Shown here in pieces: positions 9,150-19,193 of a stretch of DNA of 33,002 nt. Each line of letters starts with the position of its first letter. The first letter of the stretch is position 1. A model generated the notes under the pieces. The model searched no databases and was not told where the DNA came from. It saw only the letters and a program-made list of their open reading frames with translations. The stretch covers positions 1 to 33,002 of the forward strand of contig JACQVL010000304.1 in the NCBI GenBank assembly GCA_016209865.1, in the 5' to 3' direction. The translations under genes and the position numbers were made by a program. The DNA comes from Candidatus Latescibacterota bacterium (GTDB lineage: Bacteria > JAAXHH01 > JACQVL01).

Positions 9150-11711
9150 CTACTCCACCTGGCAGTACACCGAAGAGTCGGGCGCGGGGTCGATCCGCTT
9201 CACGTCCTCCGGGACGCTCACCTCAAACCACTGTGACCGCCGGTTGTTCCAGACGGTATGATCCATGACTTTCCCGTCTTTCATTCGGATGCGCAGGGGA
9301 ACCGGCATCGTGAACACCCGGCCCGACTGCTGCTGGACGAGCATCCCCCGGACATAGTACTGTCCGTCCCCGTCCTGGGCGCTGGTGTATTCGACCCGGT
9401 AGACCGGGAACCCGATGTCCGTGATCCATTGGTCAAAGAACCACGCCATATCCTGGTCCATGACTCGTTCGACGACCTTTTTGAAATCTGCGGTCGTGAC
9501 GGGGCCCCGGAAAGCGCTCTGGTAGAAGGCGGTCAGGATGGAGAAAAATCGCTCATCTCCGCAGACCTGCCGGAGCATGTGGAACACCATCGCCCCCTTG
9601 TCGTAGACCACCCCCTGGTACGACGTCTTGAGCCGCGTCCCGAGGGAGATCGCTCCTTCGCGGTCCACTTGCGTCGCCTGGGCGACGTGATCCTTCAGGG
9701 CGTTGTGGAACTGTTTCTGCCCGGCCGTCTGCTCGATGAACAGGTCCGCCGCGTACGTCGCCAGTCCCTCCGCCAGCCAGTTATCCCGGTACGTCCGCGG
9801 GACGACGATGTTCCCCCACCACTGATGGGCGATCTCGTGCGCCAGAAACCCGGTGAAGAACCGCTGCACCCGGAACCGTTCGTTCACCGGCAGCATCCGG
9901 TCGAGGATATAATCGCTCCGGAAGTAGATGCCCCAGAGCATCAACAGGGACGGCACTCCCTGGCCGAACCCGTACGAATCGGGCATCTGAATGATGTCGA
10001 GCTTGCTGAACGGGTACGTGCCGAACGTCCCGCTGTAGAACGGCAGAGCGGCGTCGACGAGCTGCAGGATCTCTTTCTCCCGCGACGCGGATTCCTGCAG
10101 GTCCTTCTTCGCGTAGACGGTGACGTTCACCCCGTTCGTCGTGTTCGACCGCGTCCGGTACTCGGAGAAAATCACCCCGAACAGGTTGATCGGTCGTGTC
10201 GACTGCCATCGTGAGACGGAGTAGCCCGGTTCATCCCACTCCGCCTGCTTCTCCCCGGTGGCGACCGTGACGAGCGCGTGGGGGACGCGCATCTCGAGGT
10301 CGAAGTGGAACGCATCCCGGTCGGAATGGCGGGGCAGCCACTGCTCGTTGTACAGCGGCGCGAACGACGACGGTTCCGGCTGCTGGATGATGTCCCCGTC
10401 GTACTGGAACGTCAACGTCGTCCGTTCTCCTGCGCGCAGCGGCGTGAGGAGCGGGACGGCGAGGAACGACCCTTCGTGGATGAAGAGCGCCCCTTCCCCA
10501 TCCGCGTAAGTCACCCGCCGGACGTTGAGCCGGTCGTTCAGGAAAAAAGCCGCGATCGAGACGGAGTCCGCCAGCGCCGTGACTTCGACCGTCGTGGTGG
10601 CGGTCAGCGTTTTTTTGTTCTTCGCCACGATCCCTCGAACCCCGTACCGCTCGATATGGAGGTGGGCCTTGCTCACCTGATGACGAGCCGCGCCCTCGTC
10701 GGTCTTCGTGAAGTGACACCAGAGGACGGGCGGAGTCAGTTTAAAATTCCTGGGGAATTCTGTCTTCTGAACGAGGCTGACTTCTTCCAGCTCAGCGGGG
10801 TTGTAGGAGTAGACGAGCCAGTTCCTCGGAGGGGTATCGAATTCGGCCTGGAAAAACTCCCGGTCGGTCGGGATGAACGACCACTTCGACTTGAGGGGGT
10901 TGACGGTCAGCGTATAATCTTTCTCGACCTGGCGCAGGAGACTCTGGGCTTGCTTGAACACCCTCTGATGCTCGACCCGCTCCAGTCGCGCCCCGGCGGT
11001 GAGGTCGCGGTACCCATCCGGGGAGAGGAGGACGACCATCCGGGTAAATGGTCCGGTGAGGGAATCTCCCTGGGCATGGGAGAATTTCTTCAACTGCTGC
11101 CGCTCCACCCGGTCTGATGGGGTGAAGGTGAACTCGCCCTGGCCGACGATGACCGCCCGGCCGATGCGTCCATCCGCCGACGCGGGGACGAGGAACCCGT
11201 TCGTGACGTGGAACACCATCGAATCGCGACGGATCGTCAGGTCGTCGAACCGGTAGACCTCGGAGGGAGTGGGACGGAAGCGGTATCCCACTTGCGAGCG
11301 CAGGAGCGGCTTGAACCGTTGGGGAGCCCATCGATTCCCGTCCCACGCGAAGAAGACTTTCCAGAGTTCCGCCTCCAGATGGTCATCGTCCTCGAAGAAG
11401 ACGATGATATTCACTTCGGGCTTCGTGAGCACGGAGTCGACGGGGATGTCGAGCAAGAAGCGGAGCCGGGCATCGGGATGGCGCTCGGCGACGGGTCGGT
11501 CTTTGGGGCTCAACAGTTCATCTAAGGACACACGGTCGACCGGCTTGCCGTTCAGGGCCGCAGACAGCTTCGTGAGGGCCGTCGCGATCCCCCGGCCATC
11601 GACGCGCGACGGAGCGTCGGCCGCGTGCGCGGGGCGCGGGGCGAACAGCAGGCACAGGGAGAGTACGATCAGGTGTCTACGAAACCGGTCGAGCGGAGAG
11701 CTCGCGCTCAT
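9150..11711 (-). CDS. M1-family zinc aminopeptidase-like secreted protein
   Basis: 853 aa; signal peptide; HEIAHQWWGNIVVPRTYRDNWLAEGLATYAADL (HExxH-x18-E); GMLVQQQSG/FDQW C-terminal context. Confidence 0.9.
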   Translation of the reverse strand: MSASSPLDRFRRHLIVLSLCLLFAPRPAHAADAPSRVDGRGIATALTKLSAALNGKPVDRVSLDELLSPKDRPVAERHPDARLRFLLDIPVDSVLTKPEVNIIVFFEDDDHLEAELWKVFFAWDGNRWAPQRFKPLLRSQVGYRFRPTPSEVYRFDDLTIRRDSMVFHVTNGFLVPASADGRIGRAVIVGQGEFTFTPSDRVERQQLKKFSHAQGDSLTGPFTRMVVLLSPDGYRDLTAGARLERVEHQRVFKQAQSLLRQVEKDYTLTVNPLKSKWSFIPTDREFFQAEFDTPPRNWLVYSYNPAELEEVSLVQKTEFPRNFKLTPPVLWCHFTKTDEGAARHQVSKAHLHIERYGVRGIVAKNKKTLTATTTVEVTALADSVSIAAFFLNDRLNVRRVTYADGEGALFIHEGSFLAVPLLTPLRAGERTTLTFQYDGDIIQQPEPSSFAPLYNEQWLPRHSDRDAFHFDLEMRVPHALVTVATGEKQAEWDEPGYSVSRWQSTRPINLFGVIFSEYRTRSNTTNGVNVTVYAKKDLQESASREKEILQLVDAALPFYSGTFGTYPFSKLDIIQMPDSYGFGQGVPSLLMLWGIYFRSDYILDRMLPVNERFRVQRFFTGFLAHEIAHQWWGNIVVPRTYRDNWLAEGLATYAADLFIEQTAGQKQFHNALKDHVAQATQVDREGAISLGTRLKTSYQGVVYDKGAMVFHMLRQVCGDERFFSILTAFYQSAFRGPVTTADFKKVVERVMDQDMAWFFDQWITDIGFPVYRVEYTSAQDGDGQYYVRGMLVQQQSGRVFTMPVPLRIRMKDGKVMDHTVWNNRRSQWFEVSVPEDVKRIDPAPDSSVYCQVE

Positions 11712-11861
11712 CGCAATCTCCCTGATGAGGATCCCCCTGTCGTACAGGCTTCGGGGCAGGATTGAATGAGGGAATCAAAACCCAGGAAAGGGAATAACAG
11801 TGGACGTAAAGTATGCATCCGAGAATGTGGTGTCAAGCAGATTCTGCTCACCGGTCATCTC

Positions 11862-12092
11862 ATGAATTGTGATGATTAAAATAGGTAACGGCTCTGATGA
11901 ATTTTGACGATCAAAATCGGTAAAGACCTGTAGGGGCGAATCTTGTATTCGCCCCGATGCGGGCGATCACAAGGATCGCCCCTACGGATGACCTGTTTTG
12001 ATTATCAAATCTCTGTAGGGGCGCAGCATTCTGCGCCCCTACAAAACCCCTACAACGATGGCCCATCTTGATCGTCAAATCTCATACAGGGT
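11862..12092. repeat. composite palindromic repeat region: degenerate 35-nt units, a 117-bp MITE-like unit (11897-12013) and a perfect 12-bp-stem hairpin (12015-12042)
   Basis: GTAGGGGCGAATCTTGTATTCGCCCC...GGGCGATCACAAGGATCGCCCCTAC; GTAGGGGCGCAG-CATT-CTGCGCCCCTAC; a second 117-bp copy at 25784-25900 with 2 mismatches. Confidence 0.9.
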
Positions 12093-12100
12093 GACTCCTC

Positions 12101-13798
12101 ATGCCCATCATCCGTGCCCAGACTGTGGCCGTCCGCCTGGACGGCCAGGTTGACGACCTGTTCCGCGACGTCTCGTTCGAGATCAACCCGCGTGATCGAG
12201 TCGGCCTCATCGGACCGAACGGGTGCGGGAAGACAACCCTGCTCCGGGTGCTGGCCGGAGAACTCCACCCGGCGTCGGGCGACGTCATCCGGCCCAAATC
12301 CTGGAACGCGCCCGGCTATCTCCGTCAGCAATCGACGTCGGCGCGCGACTGGCCGGTGCTCGATGAAGTCCTCTCCGCATTCCCCGGAGTCGCAGACCTG
12401 AAAGGTCGGCTCGTCCGCCTCGAAGCCCAGATGCGAACGCTTTCCGGGGCGGCGCTCGACCGGACGGTCATCGAGTACGGAGAGGTCCTCGATACCTTCC
12501 ATCGGGAACGGGGGTACGAGATCGAACGTGAAGCGGTGGAGGCGCTGCTCGGCCTGGGGTTCACGGCGGAGGTACTCTCCCTTCCCGTCGGCCACCTGAG
12601 CAGCGGGCAACGGACACGAGCGGAGCTGGCGCGCCTTCTCATCCAGCCATCCGACCTGTTGCTCTTAGATGAACCCACGAACCATCTCGACATCGACGGA
12701 CAGGACTGGCTCGAACGATACCTGGAGAGGTATGCCGGGGCGGTGGTCATCGTCTCGCATGACCGGTATTTCCTCGACCGGACGGTCTCCCGCATCCTTG
12801 AACTGCGGCGTGGTCGTCTCCGGGAGTACACGGGCAACTATACGTTTTATGCCGGGCAGCGCCGGTTGGAGGAGGAACGCGCCTGGGAGGAGTACGAACG
12901 CGCGGGGAAGGAGGAGAAGCGGCTCCGCGCGGCGCTGACGGAGCGAAGACGGGTGGCCCGGAAGGTGCAGGGCAAACCCAAGAGCCGCACCTACGACCCT
13001 AAACAGGCGGATTTCTACGCGCACAAAGCGGCCAAAGTCATGAAACGGGCGAAGGTGCTCGAGCGGCGGGTGGAGCTGCAGATCGAACAGCAGCAACAAA
13101 CCAAACCATTCATCGAAAAACAGACCGCCCTGTCTTTCCCGTCTGTCACCGCGACCAGCGGGGTTGTCGTGCATGCGACCGGACTCACGAAGGGATTTGG
13201 CCAGAAAATCCTGTTCGCCGATGCCGCGTTCTACATCACCGGGGGCCAGCGAGTGGCGGTCATCGGACGCAACGGGGCGGGGAAGACGACGTTGCTCCGG
13301 GTGCTCCTCGGTCATCTTCCTCCCGATACGGGCGAGGTCCGGTTCGGACGCCGGGTGCAGGTCGGGTACTACGGGCAAGAGCAGGAAGGACTCAACACGG
13401 ACCGGACGATCTTAGAGGAAGCGATGTCTGCGGGGAGCGTGGACGAGACCTGGGCGCGGACGGTGCTCGGGGCGTTGCTCCTTCGACGGGACAAGGTCCA
13501 TGACCGGGTTCGTACGTTGAGTCTTGGCGAGAAAGGCCGCGTCATGCTCGCCAAACTCCTCCTCTCCGGAGCCAATTGCCTCGTCTTAGACGAGCCGACG
13601 AACCATCTCGACATCGACGCCCGCGAGGCGGTGGAGGGGGCGCTGGCGGAGTATCCAGGAACGGTCCTGTTCGTCTCGCACGACCGCCGGCTGATCGAGC
13701 GCTTAGCGGATGCGATCATCACCGTGGCGGACGGACAGGCGCGGTATTATCCGGGGACGTATGAGGAGTATGTGGAGAAAAGAGAAATGATGGCGTGA
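12101..13798 (+). CDS. ABC-F family ATPase (Uup/YheS/EttA-like)
   Basis: Two ABC cassettes: GPNGCGKTTLLRVL/LSSGQRTRAELARLL/LLLDEPTNHLDID and GRNGAGKTTLLRVLLG/LSLGEKGRVMLAKLL/LVLDEPTNHLDID; charged linker; no TM domain. Confidence 0.93.
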   Translation: MPIIRAQTVAVRLDGQVDDLFRDVSFEINPRDRVGLIGPNGCGKTTLLRVLAGELHPASGDVIRPKSWNAPGYLRQQSTSARDWPVLDEVLSAFPGVADLKGRLVRLEAQMRTLSGAALDRTVIEYGEVLDTFHRERGYEIEREAVEALLGLGFTAEVLSLPVGHLSSGQRTRAELARLLIQPSDLLLLDEPTNHLDIDGQDWLERYLERYAGAVVIVSHDRYFLDRTVSRILELRRGRLREYTGNYTFYAGQRRLEEERAWEEYERAGKEEKRLRAALTERRRVARKVQGKPKSRTYDPKQADFYAHKAAKVMKRAKVLERRVELQIEQQQQTKPFIEKQTALSFPSVTATSGVVVHATGLTKGFGQKILFADAAFYITGGQRVAVIGRNGAGKTTLLRVLLGHLPPDTGEVRFGRRVQVGYYGQEQEGLNTDRTILEEAMSAGSVDETWARTVLGALLLRRDKVHDRVRTLSLGEKGRVMLAKLLLSGANCLVLDEPTNHLDIDAREAVEGALAEYPGTVLFVSHDRRLIERLADAIITVADGQARYYPGTYEEYVEKREMMA

Positions 13799-13802
13799 CA
13801 AG

Positions 13803-13876
13803 GTAGGGGCGATCCTTGTGATCGCCCGCATCGAGGCAAAGACCTGATACAGGGCGAATACAAGATTCGCCCCTAC
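13803..13876. repeat. inverted copy of the palindromic repeat core, carrying an extra ~19-nt insert
   Basis: GTAGGGGCGATCCTTGTGATCGCCCGCATCG-AGGCAAAGACCTGATACAG-GGCGAATACAAGATTCGCCCCTAC is the reverse complement of the 11931-11996 core plus an insert. Confidence 0.85.
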
Positions 13877-16104
13877 AACCTCCGTTCCACCCGCTTCAAC
13901 AACAGCGCGTTCGTCACGACGGAGACGGACGAGAACGCCATCGCTAAGCCGGCCCATTCGGGCCGGAGCAGGACGCCGAGCACCGGATAGAACAGCCCAG
14001 CGGCCAGGGGAATGCCGAGGACGTTGTAGAAGAACGCCCAGAAGAGGTTCTGTTTCACCTTCACCAGCGTCGCCCGTCCCAGCCGGATCGCCCGTTCCAC
14101 GTCTAACAGGTCGTTCCGGACGAGGACGATGTCTCCCGTCTCCCGCGCCACGTCCGCCCCTGAGCCGATAGCGATCCCGATGTCCGCGCGCGCGAGGGCC
14201 GGCGCGTCGTTGATGCCGTCCCCGACCATCCCGACCGTGACCCCCTGGCGCTGGTACTGTTCGATGATCTCGCTCTTGTGCTGCGGGAGCACCTCCGGGA
14301 CGACCTCATCCAGACCGACCGCCTCGGCCACCGCCCGCGCCGCCCGCTCGTTGTCGCCCGTGACCATCACCGTCCGGAGGCCGAGCGCCTTCAACCGCCG
14401 GATCGCCTCGGCGGCGTTCGGCTTGACTTCGTCCGCCAGGCCGATGATGCCGACGATTGTCCGATCCTGAGCGACGTACACGGTCGTCTTTCCCTGGGCG
14501 GTGAGCGCCTCGACGCGGTCCCGGACGGGGGCGACATCGATCCCGGCCGTCTCCATCAGCCGGGCATTCCCCACACGCAGGACGCCCCCGCCGTCGCGAC
14601 CGATGACCCCGCGCCCGCCATCCTCCTGCACGTCCGTCAGCCTGACGAGCTCAATCGCCCGCGCCTGGGCTTCCTGCACGACCGCGACGGCCAGCGGGTG
14701 GGTGGAGGCCTGTTCCCCCGATGCGGCGAAGCGGAGCACCTGCTCCCCGGTCAGCCCGTTGACCGGGATGATATCCGTCACGCGCGGCCGTCCAGCGGTG
14801 ATCGTCCCCGTCTTATCGAACAGCAGCACCTGGAGCCCGGCGACCTGTTCGAGCGCGGACGCCCGCTTAAACAGGATCCCCCGGTGCAGTCCGACTCCGC
14901 TCCCCACTAAGATGGCGGTCGGGGTCGCCAGGCCGAGCGCGCAGGGACAGGCGATGACGAGCACCGCCATCGTCGCGGTCAGCGCAAAGACGAACGAAGC
15001 ATGCAGGAGTCCGTACCAGACGAGGAACGTGAGCAGCGCGAGCCCGACGACGATCGGGACGAACACGCCCGCGACCGCGTCCGCGAACCGCTGGATCGGG
15101 GCTTTGTCCGCCTGTGCTTCCTCGACGAGCCGGACGATCTGGGCGAGAACCGTCTCCGACCCAACCCGGGTCGCCCGCACCGTAAGCACTCCGGAGGTGT
15201 TGATCGTCGCCCCGGTGACCGGGTCGCCCGGCCCCTTCTCCACCGGGAGCGACTCCCCGGTCACGAGTGACTCATCCACCGCCGCGTGCCCGTCGACCAC
15301 CTCGCCGTCGACCGGAATTTTCTCCCCCGGCCGCACGATGAGCCGGTCGCCGACGTTAACGGTCGAGGCGGGCACCTCCCGTTCCTCCGACCCGACGACG
15401 AGCCGGGCCCGGTCGGCCTGCAGCTCGAACAGCCGTTCCAGCGCCCGGCTCGCCCGGCCTTTCGCTCGCGCTTCCAGGAATTTGCCGAGCCGGACGAACA
15501 GGATGAGAAAGACAGCCACCTCGAAGAACTGGTGCTGGCCGGTGAACACGTCCGGGAGAAAGGTGACCAGGAGACTGTACACATAAGCGGACGTGATCCC
15601 CAGGGCGACGAGGACGTCCATGTTCGCCGTCCTATTCTTCAGCGCATAGTACGCCCCGCGATAGAACGCCAGCCCGGAGGTGAACTGAGCGCCGGTCGCG
15701 CAGAGGACGGTGAGGACCAGGACGGCGCCCGACAGATGACTGGACATCGAAGGGCCGACGGGGAGCATGGGGACAATCATCGGCAGGGCGAGAATGAACG
15801 TCCAGATCAGCCAGTTGCGGGCAGACCGGGCTTCGTCCGATTGCTCGGATCGGCGCGGTCTCGTCCCTGTCTGGACGAAGGCGGCGTAGCCCAGGTCTTT
15901 GACCTTGGCGGCGATGCGGGCCTGATCGACGGCATTCGGCGCGAACTCGACCGCCATCGTCTCGGCGGGGAGGTTGACGACGACTCGTTGGACGCCCGGC
16001 AACGCCCCCACGCCCTTCTCGATCGTCAGGGCGCAGTTGGCGCAACTCATCCCTTTGACCTGGAACGTCTGTTTTTCGAGAGAGGTTTCGACGGCAGTGT
16101 CCAT
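13873..16104 (-). CDS. copA: copper-translocating P1B-type ATPase with N-terminal HMA domain
   Basis: [16 protein letters not shown] (CxxC HMA), [13 protein letters not shown] (CPC), [25 protein letters not shown] signatures [11 protein letters not shown] and [17 protein letters not shown] fit the Cu(I) P1B-1 class. Confidence 0.92.
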   Translation of the reverse strand: MDTAVETSLEKQTFQVKGMSCANCALTIEKGVGALPGVQRVVVNLPAETMAVEFAPNAVDQARIAAKVKDLGYAAFVQTGTRPRRSEQSDEARSARNWLIWTFILALPMIVPMLPVGPSMSSHLSGAVLVLTVLCATGAQFTSGLAFYRGAYYALKNRTANMDVLVALGITSAYVYSLLVTFLPDVFTGQHQFFEVAVFLILFVRLGKFLEARAKGRASRALERLFELQADRARLVVGSEEREVPASTVNVGDRLIVRPGEKIPVDGEVVDGHAAVDESLVTGESLPVEKGPGDPVTGATINTSGVLTVRATRVGSETVLAQIVRLVEEAQADKAPIQRFADAVAGVFVPIVVGLALLTFLVWYGLLHASFVFALTATMAVLVIACPCALGLATPTAILVGSGVGLHRGILFKRASALEQVAGLQVLLFDKTGTITAGRPRVTDIIPVNGLTGEQVLRFAASGEQASTHPLAVAVVQEAQARAIELVRLTDVQEDGGRGVIGRDGGGVLRVGNARLMETAGIDVAPVRDRVEALTAQGKTTVYVAQDRTIVGIIGLADEVKPNAAEAIRRLKALGLRTVMVTGDNERAARAVAEAVGLDEVVPEVLPQHKSEIIEQYQRQGVTVGMVGDGINDAPALARADIGIAIGSGADVARETGDIVLVRNDLLDVERAIRLGRATLVKVKQNLFWAFFYNVLGIPLAAGLFYPVLGVLLRPEWAGLAMAFSSVSVVTNALLLKRVERRL

Positions 16105-16117
16105 TCTTGAGACCTCT

Positions 16118-16378
16118 TTATCCCTCCTCCTGCTCGCCCGGCTTGATCAGGTCCCGTTCGATCAGGGCGGTCTCGAGTTTCTGCACCGACTCGCGGAACT
16201 GCGACCAGGCATCGAGTGCGACGGTAATTCCTTTCTTACTGGGCAGGTATTCCCCGTCCTTCTCATAGAAAATTCGGATATCGGCGTACTCACGCCCTTT
16301 GAAGGCGGTGATACTGAACCGGTATTCTTCCTGGCTATTTTTCGAGAAGCTGGCGATCGTGTCGCTGGGTTCAGGCAT
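16118..16378 (-). CDS. PC4/p15-like transcriptional coactivator family (ssDNA-binding) protein
   Basis: 86 aa; [45 protein letters not shown] matches the PC4 core pattern. Confidence 0.82.
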   Translation of the reverse strand: MPEPSDTIASFSKNSQEEYRFSITAFKGREYADIRIFYEKDGEYLPSKKGITVALDAWSQFRESVQKLETALIERDLIKPGEQEEG

Positions 16379-16549
16379 AGCTGTTCACTCCTTCTCTCAC
16401 AGACGTGATTCCCTGTCTCTGATCACGATGTCTTCATCTATCACAGTCGAGGGAGGCCACAAAATCTCGTAAGGATACGTTTCTAAATGATTTATAGGTT
16501 CTATTTCTACACTACGGCAACATTTTTGGTCTGTCAAGGAATTTTCATC

Positions 16550-16578
16550 TTGTCATGGGCCCCATTTTCTGCTATAGT
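16550..16578 (+). promoter_or_regulatory. sigma70-like promoter of the aminotransferase gene
   Basis: TTGTCA-N17-TATAGT. Confidence 0.65.
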
Positions 16579-16598
16579 AGAGTTGTTGTGTTCATCGG

Positions 16599-17873
16599 AT
16601 GAGGGTCGCTGACCCCTGGATCGACCTCGGGAGCGAATGTATGGACTGGACGACATTGTATGCTGACCGGATGGCGCGCATCGGAGACTCGGCCATCATC
16701 GCACTGCTGAAACTCGCCGAACGACCTGACGTGATCTCGTTCGCAGGCGGGCTGCCCGACCCCAAGTCGTTTCCGATCCTCCGGATGAAGGAGGTGGTCG
16801 ATTGGGTGCTCGACCATGAAGGGGCGGCGGCGTTGCAGTACGGACCGACCGCCGGCTACTCGAAGCTGCGCGAATGGATCGCCGACCGGATGGGGCGTCT
16901 GGAGCAGACGCCGGTGACGGCGGACGGGGTGATCGTCACGAGCAGCGGGGTCGAGGCGCTGGATTTAATCGCGAAGGTCTTGCTCAACCCCGGCGATACC
17001 GTGATCGTGGAAGCGCCCACCTACTTAGCCGCTCTGCACGTCTTCCGGAGCTATCAGGCGGAGCTGGTGGACGTGCCGATCGATGCGGATGGGATGATCA
17101 TCGACGCGCTGGAGGAGCGACTGGCCGACCTGACCCGTCGCGGGATTCGTCCCAAGCTGCTCTACACCATCCCGACGTTCCAGAACCCAGCCGGGGTGAC
17201 CCTGGCCGCCGACCGGCGGCGGCGGTTAGTCGAGGTCGCCGACCGGGCTGGCGTTCCGGTGATCGAAGACCCGGCGTACGGCGAGCTGCGGTACGAGGGG
17301 GACCGGCTCCCGTCACTCGTCTCGCTCAACCCTGAGGGGGTGTTGTTCGCCAACACGTTCTCGAAAATCTTTGGTCCCGGCGTCCGTCTGGGATGGATTA
17401 CCGCCCCGCCCGGCGTGATCGCCCAACTCTGCCAGGCGAAGCAGGGGACTGACCAGTGCTCCAGCACCCTCGGGCAGCGGGTGGTGTACGAATACGGCCG
17501 GCGTGGACTGATCGAACGACAGGTCGCGGCCTCCCTGCCGCTGTACCGCGAAAAACGGGACTTGACCCTCGCCGCGATGGCCCGTTATTTCCCGTCTGGG
17601 GTGACGTGGACGCGGCCGGCCGGCGGGTTCTACTCCTGGGTCACCCTGCCCGACGGGGTCGAGACCGGCCCGATGCTCGAGTGGGCGATCGCCCATGAGC
17701 ACGTGGCGTACGTCTCCGGCCCGCCGTTCTATGCGGACGGCCGTGGCGCCAACCAGTTGCGGCTCTGTTTCAGCTTCGTCGCCCCGGACAAGATCGAGGA
17801 AGGCATCCGACGGCTGGGGCGGGTCATCGAACAGCACATCGAACTGCGTCACCACCGGAGACGACGGGAATAG
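16599..17873 (+). CDS. PLP-dependent class I/II aminotransferase (2-aminoadipate/aromatic aminotransferase-like; start possibly 16641)
   Basis: ISFAGGLPDPKSFP, LQYGPTAGYSKLREWIADRM, YTIPTFQNPAGVTL, EDPAYGELRY, NTFSKIFGPGVRLGW (PLP Lys). Confidence 0.92.
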   Translation: MRVADPWIDLGSECMDWTTLYADRMARIGDSAIIALLKLAERPDVISFAGGLPDPKSFPILRMKEVVDWVLDHEGAAALQYGPTAGYSKLREWIADRMGRLEQTPVTADGVIVTSSGVEALDLIAKVLLNPGDTVIVEAPTYLAALHVFRSYQAELVDVPIDADGMIIDALEERLADLTRRGIRPKLLYTIPTFQNPAGVTLAADRRRRLVEVADRAGVPVIEDPAYGELRYEGDRLPSLVSLNPEGVLFANTFSKIFGPGVRLGWITAPPGVIAQLCQAKQGTDQCSSTLGQRVVYEYGRRGLIERQVAASLPLYREKRDLTLAAMARYFPSGVTWTRPAGGFYSWVTLPDGVETGPMLEWAIAHEHVAYVSGPPFYADGRGANQLRLCFSFVAPDKIEEGIRRLGRVIEQHIELRHHRRRRE

Positions 17874-17915
17874 GACAGTGGTCGGTGGTCAGTAAAAACT
17901 TTCCTTCGTGTAGCG

Positions 17916-18548
17916 ATGATGAAATGTTGCCGTAGATGTCGTACCGTTCTGTCTATCACGATCGTCTCATTCATCCTGATGAATGGCTGGGGGATTTGGT
18001 CATCCGGGCAGCCTCTGTCTGCCCAGCAGCAGCCCCAGCAGAAGCCATCAGCCTCGCTCGACCTGGAACGAGCCCAAAAGCCTCAGGAACGCCTGCGTTT
18101 GCTCCGTCAGGCCATCCGCCAGAGTCCGAAAGAGGCCAACCTCTATTACCAGGCCGGGCAGATCGAGGAACAATTAGGACATTGGGAAGAGGCGCTCAGG
18201 GATTACCAGACGGCGTTTCAGCGCAACCCCGAATTCGTCGACGCCTACTACCGGGCCGGGCACGTGTCAGAACGGCTCGGAGAGACGTACTTCTTGGGCA
18301 AGAGCCGGGTCGTGAAAAAACCCAACCTCCGGTACGCGATTTCTCTCTACCAGCGAGCCATCCGGCTCAAACCGGATTTCAACGACGCCTATTACGTCCT
18401 GAGTCTGGCTCACCTCATGGACGGCGACCTGCGCCAGGCGAGCGAGACGTGTCAACAGCTCTGCCAACTTGAACCGGAGTCCGGGCGGACACGCCAGCTC
18501 GTCCAGCGGATCTACGAGCAGTATCTGACCCACAACAAGAAACAGTGA
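17916..18548 (+). CDS. TPR repeat protein, exported (paralogue 1)
   Basis: 210 aa; signal peptide; TPR units NLYYQAGQIEEQLGHWEEALRDYQTAFQRNPEFVDAYYRAG. Confidence 0.8.
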   Translation: MMKCCRRCRTVLSITIVSFILMNGWGIWSSGQPLSAQQQPQQKPSASLDLERAQKPQERLRLLRQAIRQSPKEANLYYQAGQIEEQLGHWEEALRDYQTAFQRNPEFVDAYYRAGHVSERLGETYFLGKSRVVKKPNLRYAISLYQRAIRLKPDFNDAYYVLSLAHLMDGDLRQASETCQQLCQLEPESGRTRQLVQRIYEQYLTHNKKQ

Positions 18549-18560
18549 GAGTGATTTCGT

Positions 18561-19193
18561 ATGCCCTGCACCGGCTCACCCTTAGCTTTCATGACTGTGA
18601 CCATCCTTCTTATGGCTCACAGTCTTGGAAACCTGCTCTGGCCTCCACTCGCCATCGCGCGCCAGCAGACTGAGAAGAGTCGGACGGATTCCTCGACGGT
18701 CACGAGCAGCATCGGCCGACCGGTCCAGAGTCCTCTCAGTCTTGATGAGATCCGCCAGGCGATTCGTCAGAACCCGAAAGACGCGAACCTGTACTACCGG
18801 GCCGGGCAACTCGAAGAAAAACGGGAGAATTGGGGCCAGGCGCTCAAGGATTATCAGACGGCGATCAAGCTCAACTCAAAGTTCGCCGACGCTCACTACC
18901 GGACCGGGATTGCCTGGGAGCAGACCGGGGAGATGTATTATGAAGGCAGACGGGTAGTGGGGGGGCCGCAGCGCAGTAAGGCGATCGATGCGTACAAGAC
19001 GGCCATCCGGCTCCGGCCGGATTTCGCGGAGGCGTACTACCGTCTGAGCCTCGCGTACTTGATGGGCAACAACCTCCGCAAGGCCAACGAAGCCTACCAG
19101 CAACTCTCCCAGTTGGAGCCGGACACCGACCGGACCCGCCAGCTCTTACGGCAGATCTACCACCACCATCAGGAACAAGCCCAGAAACGGTGA
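18561..19193 (+). CDS. TPR repeat protein, exported (paralogue 2)
   Basis: 210 aa; same layout and sequence similarity to 17916-18548 (NLYYRAGQLEEKRENWGQALKDYQTAIKLNSKFADAHYRTG). Confidence 0.8.
   Translation: MPCTGSPLAFMTVTILLMAHSLGNLLWPPLAIARQQTEKSRTDSSTVTSSIGRPVQSPLSLDEIRQAIRQNPKDANLYYRAGQLEEKRENWGQALKDYQTAIKLNSKFADAHYRTGIAWEQTGEMYYEGRRVVGGPQRSKAIDAYKTAIRLRPDFAEAYYRLSLAYLMGNNLRKANEAYQQLSQLEPDTDRTRQLLRQIYHHHQEQAQKR

Noticed and set aside
9258-11117. Long plus-strand ORFs opposite the M1 aminopeptidase
   Set aside because: Shadow ORFs typical of GC-rich DNA; no recognisable domain.
16512-17935. 12-bp inverted repeat CTACGGCAACAT / ATGTTGCCGTAG flanking the aminotransferase
   Set aside because: 12-mers of this kind are expected by chance many times in 33 kb; one copy lies within a start-of-gene coding region.
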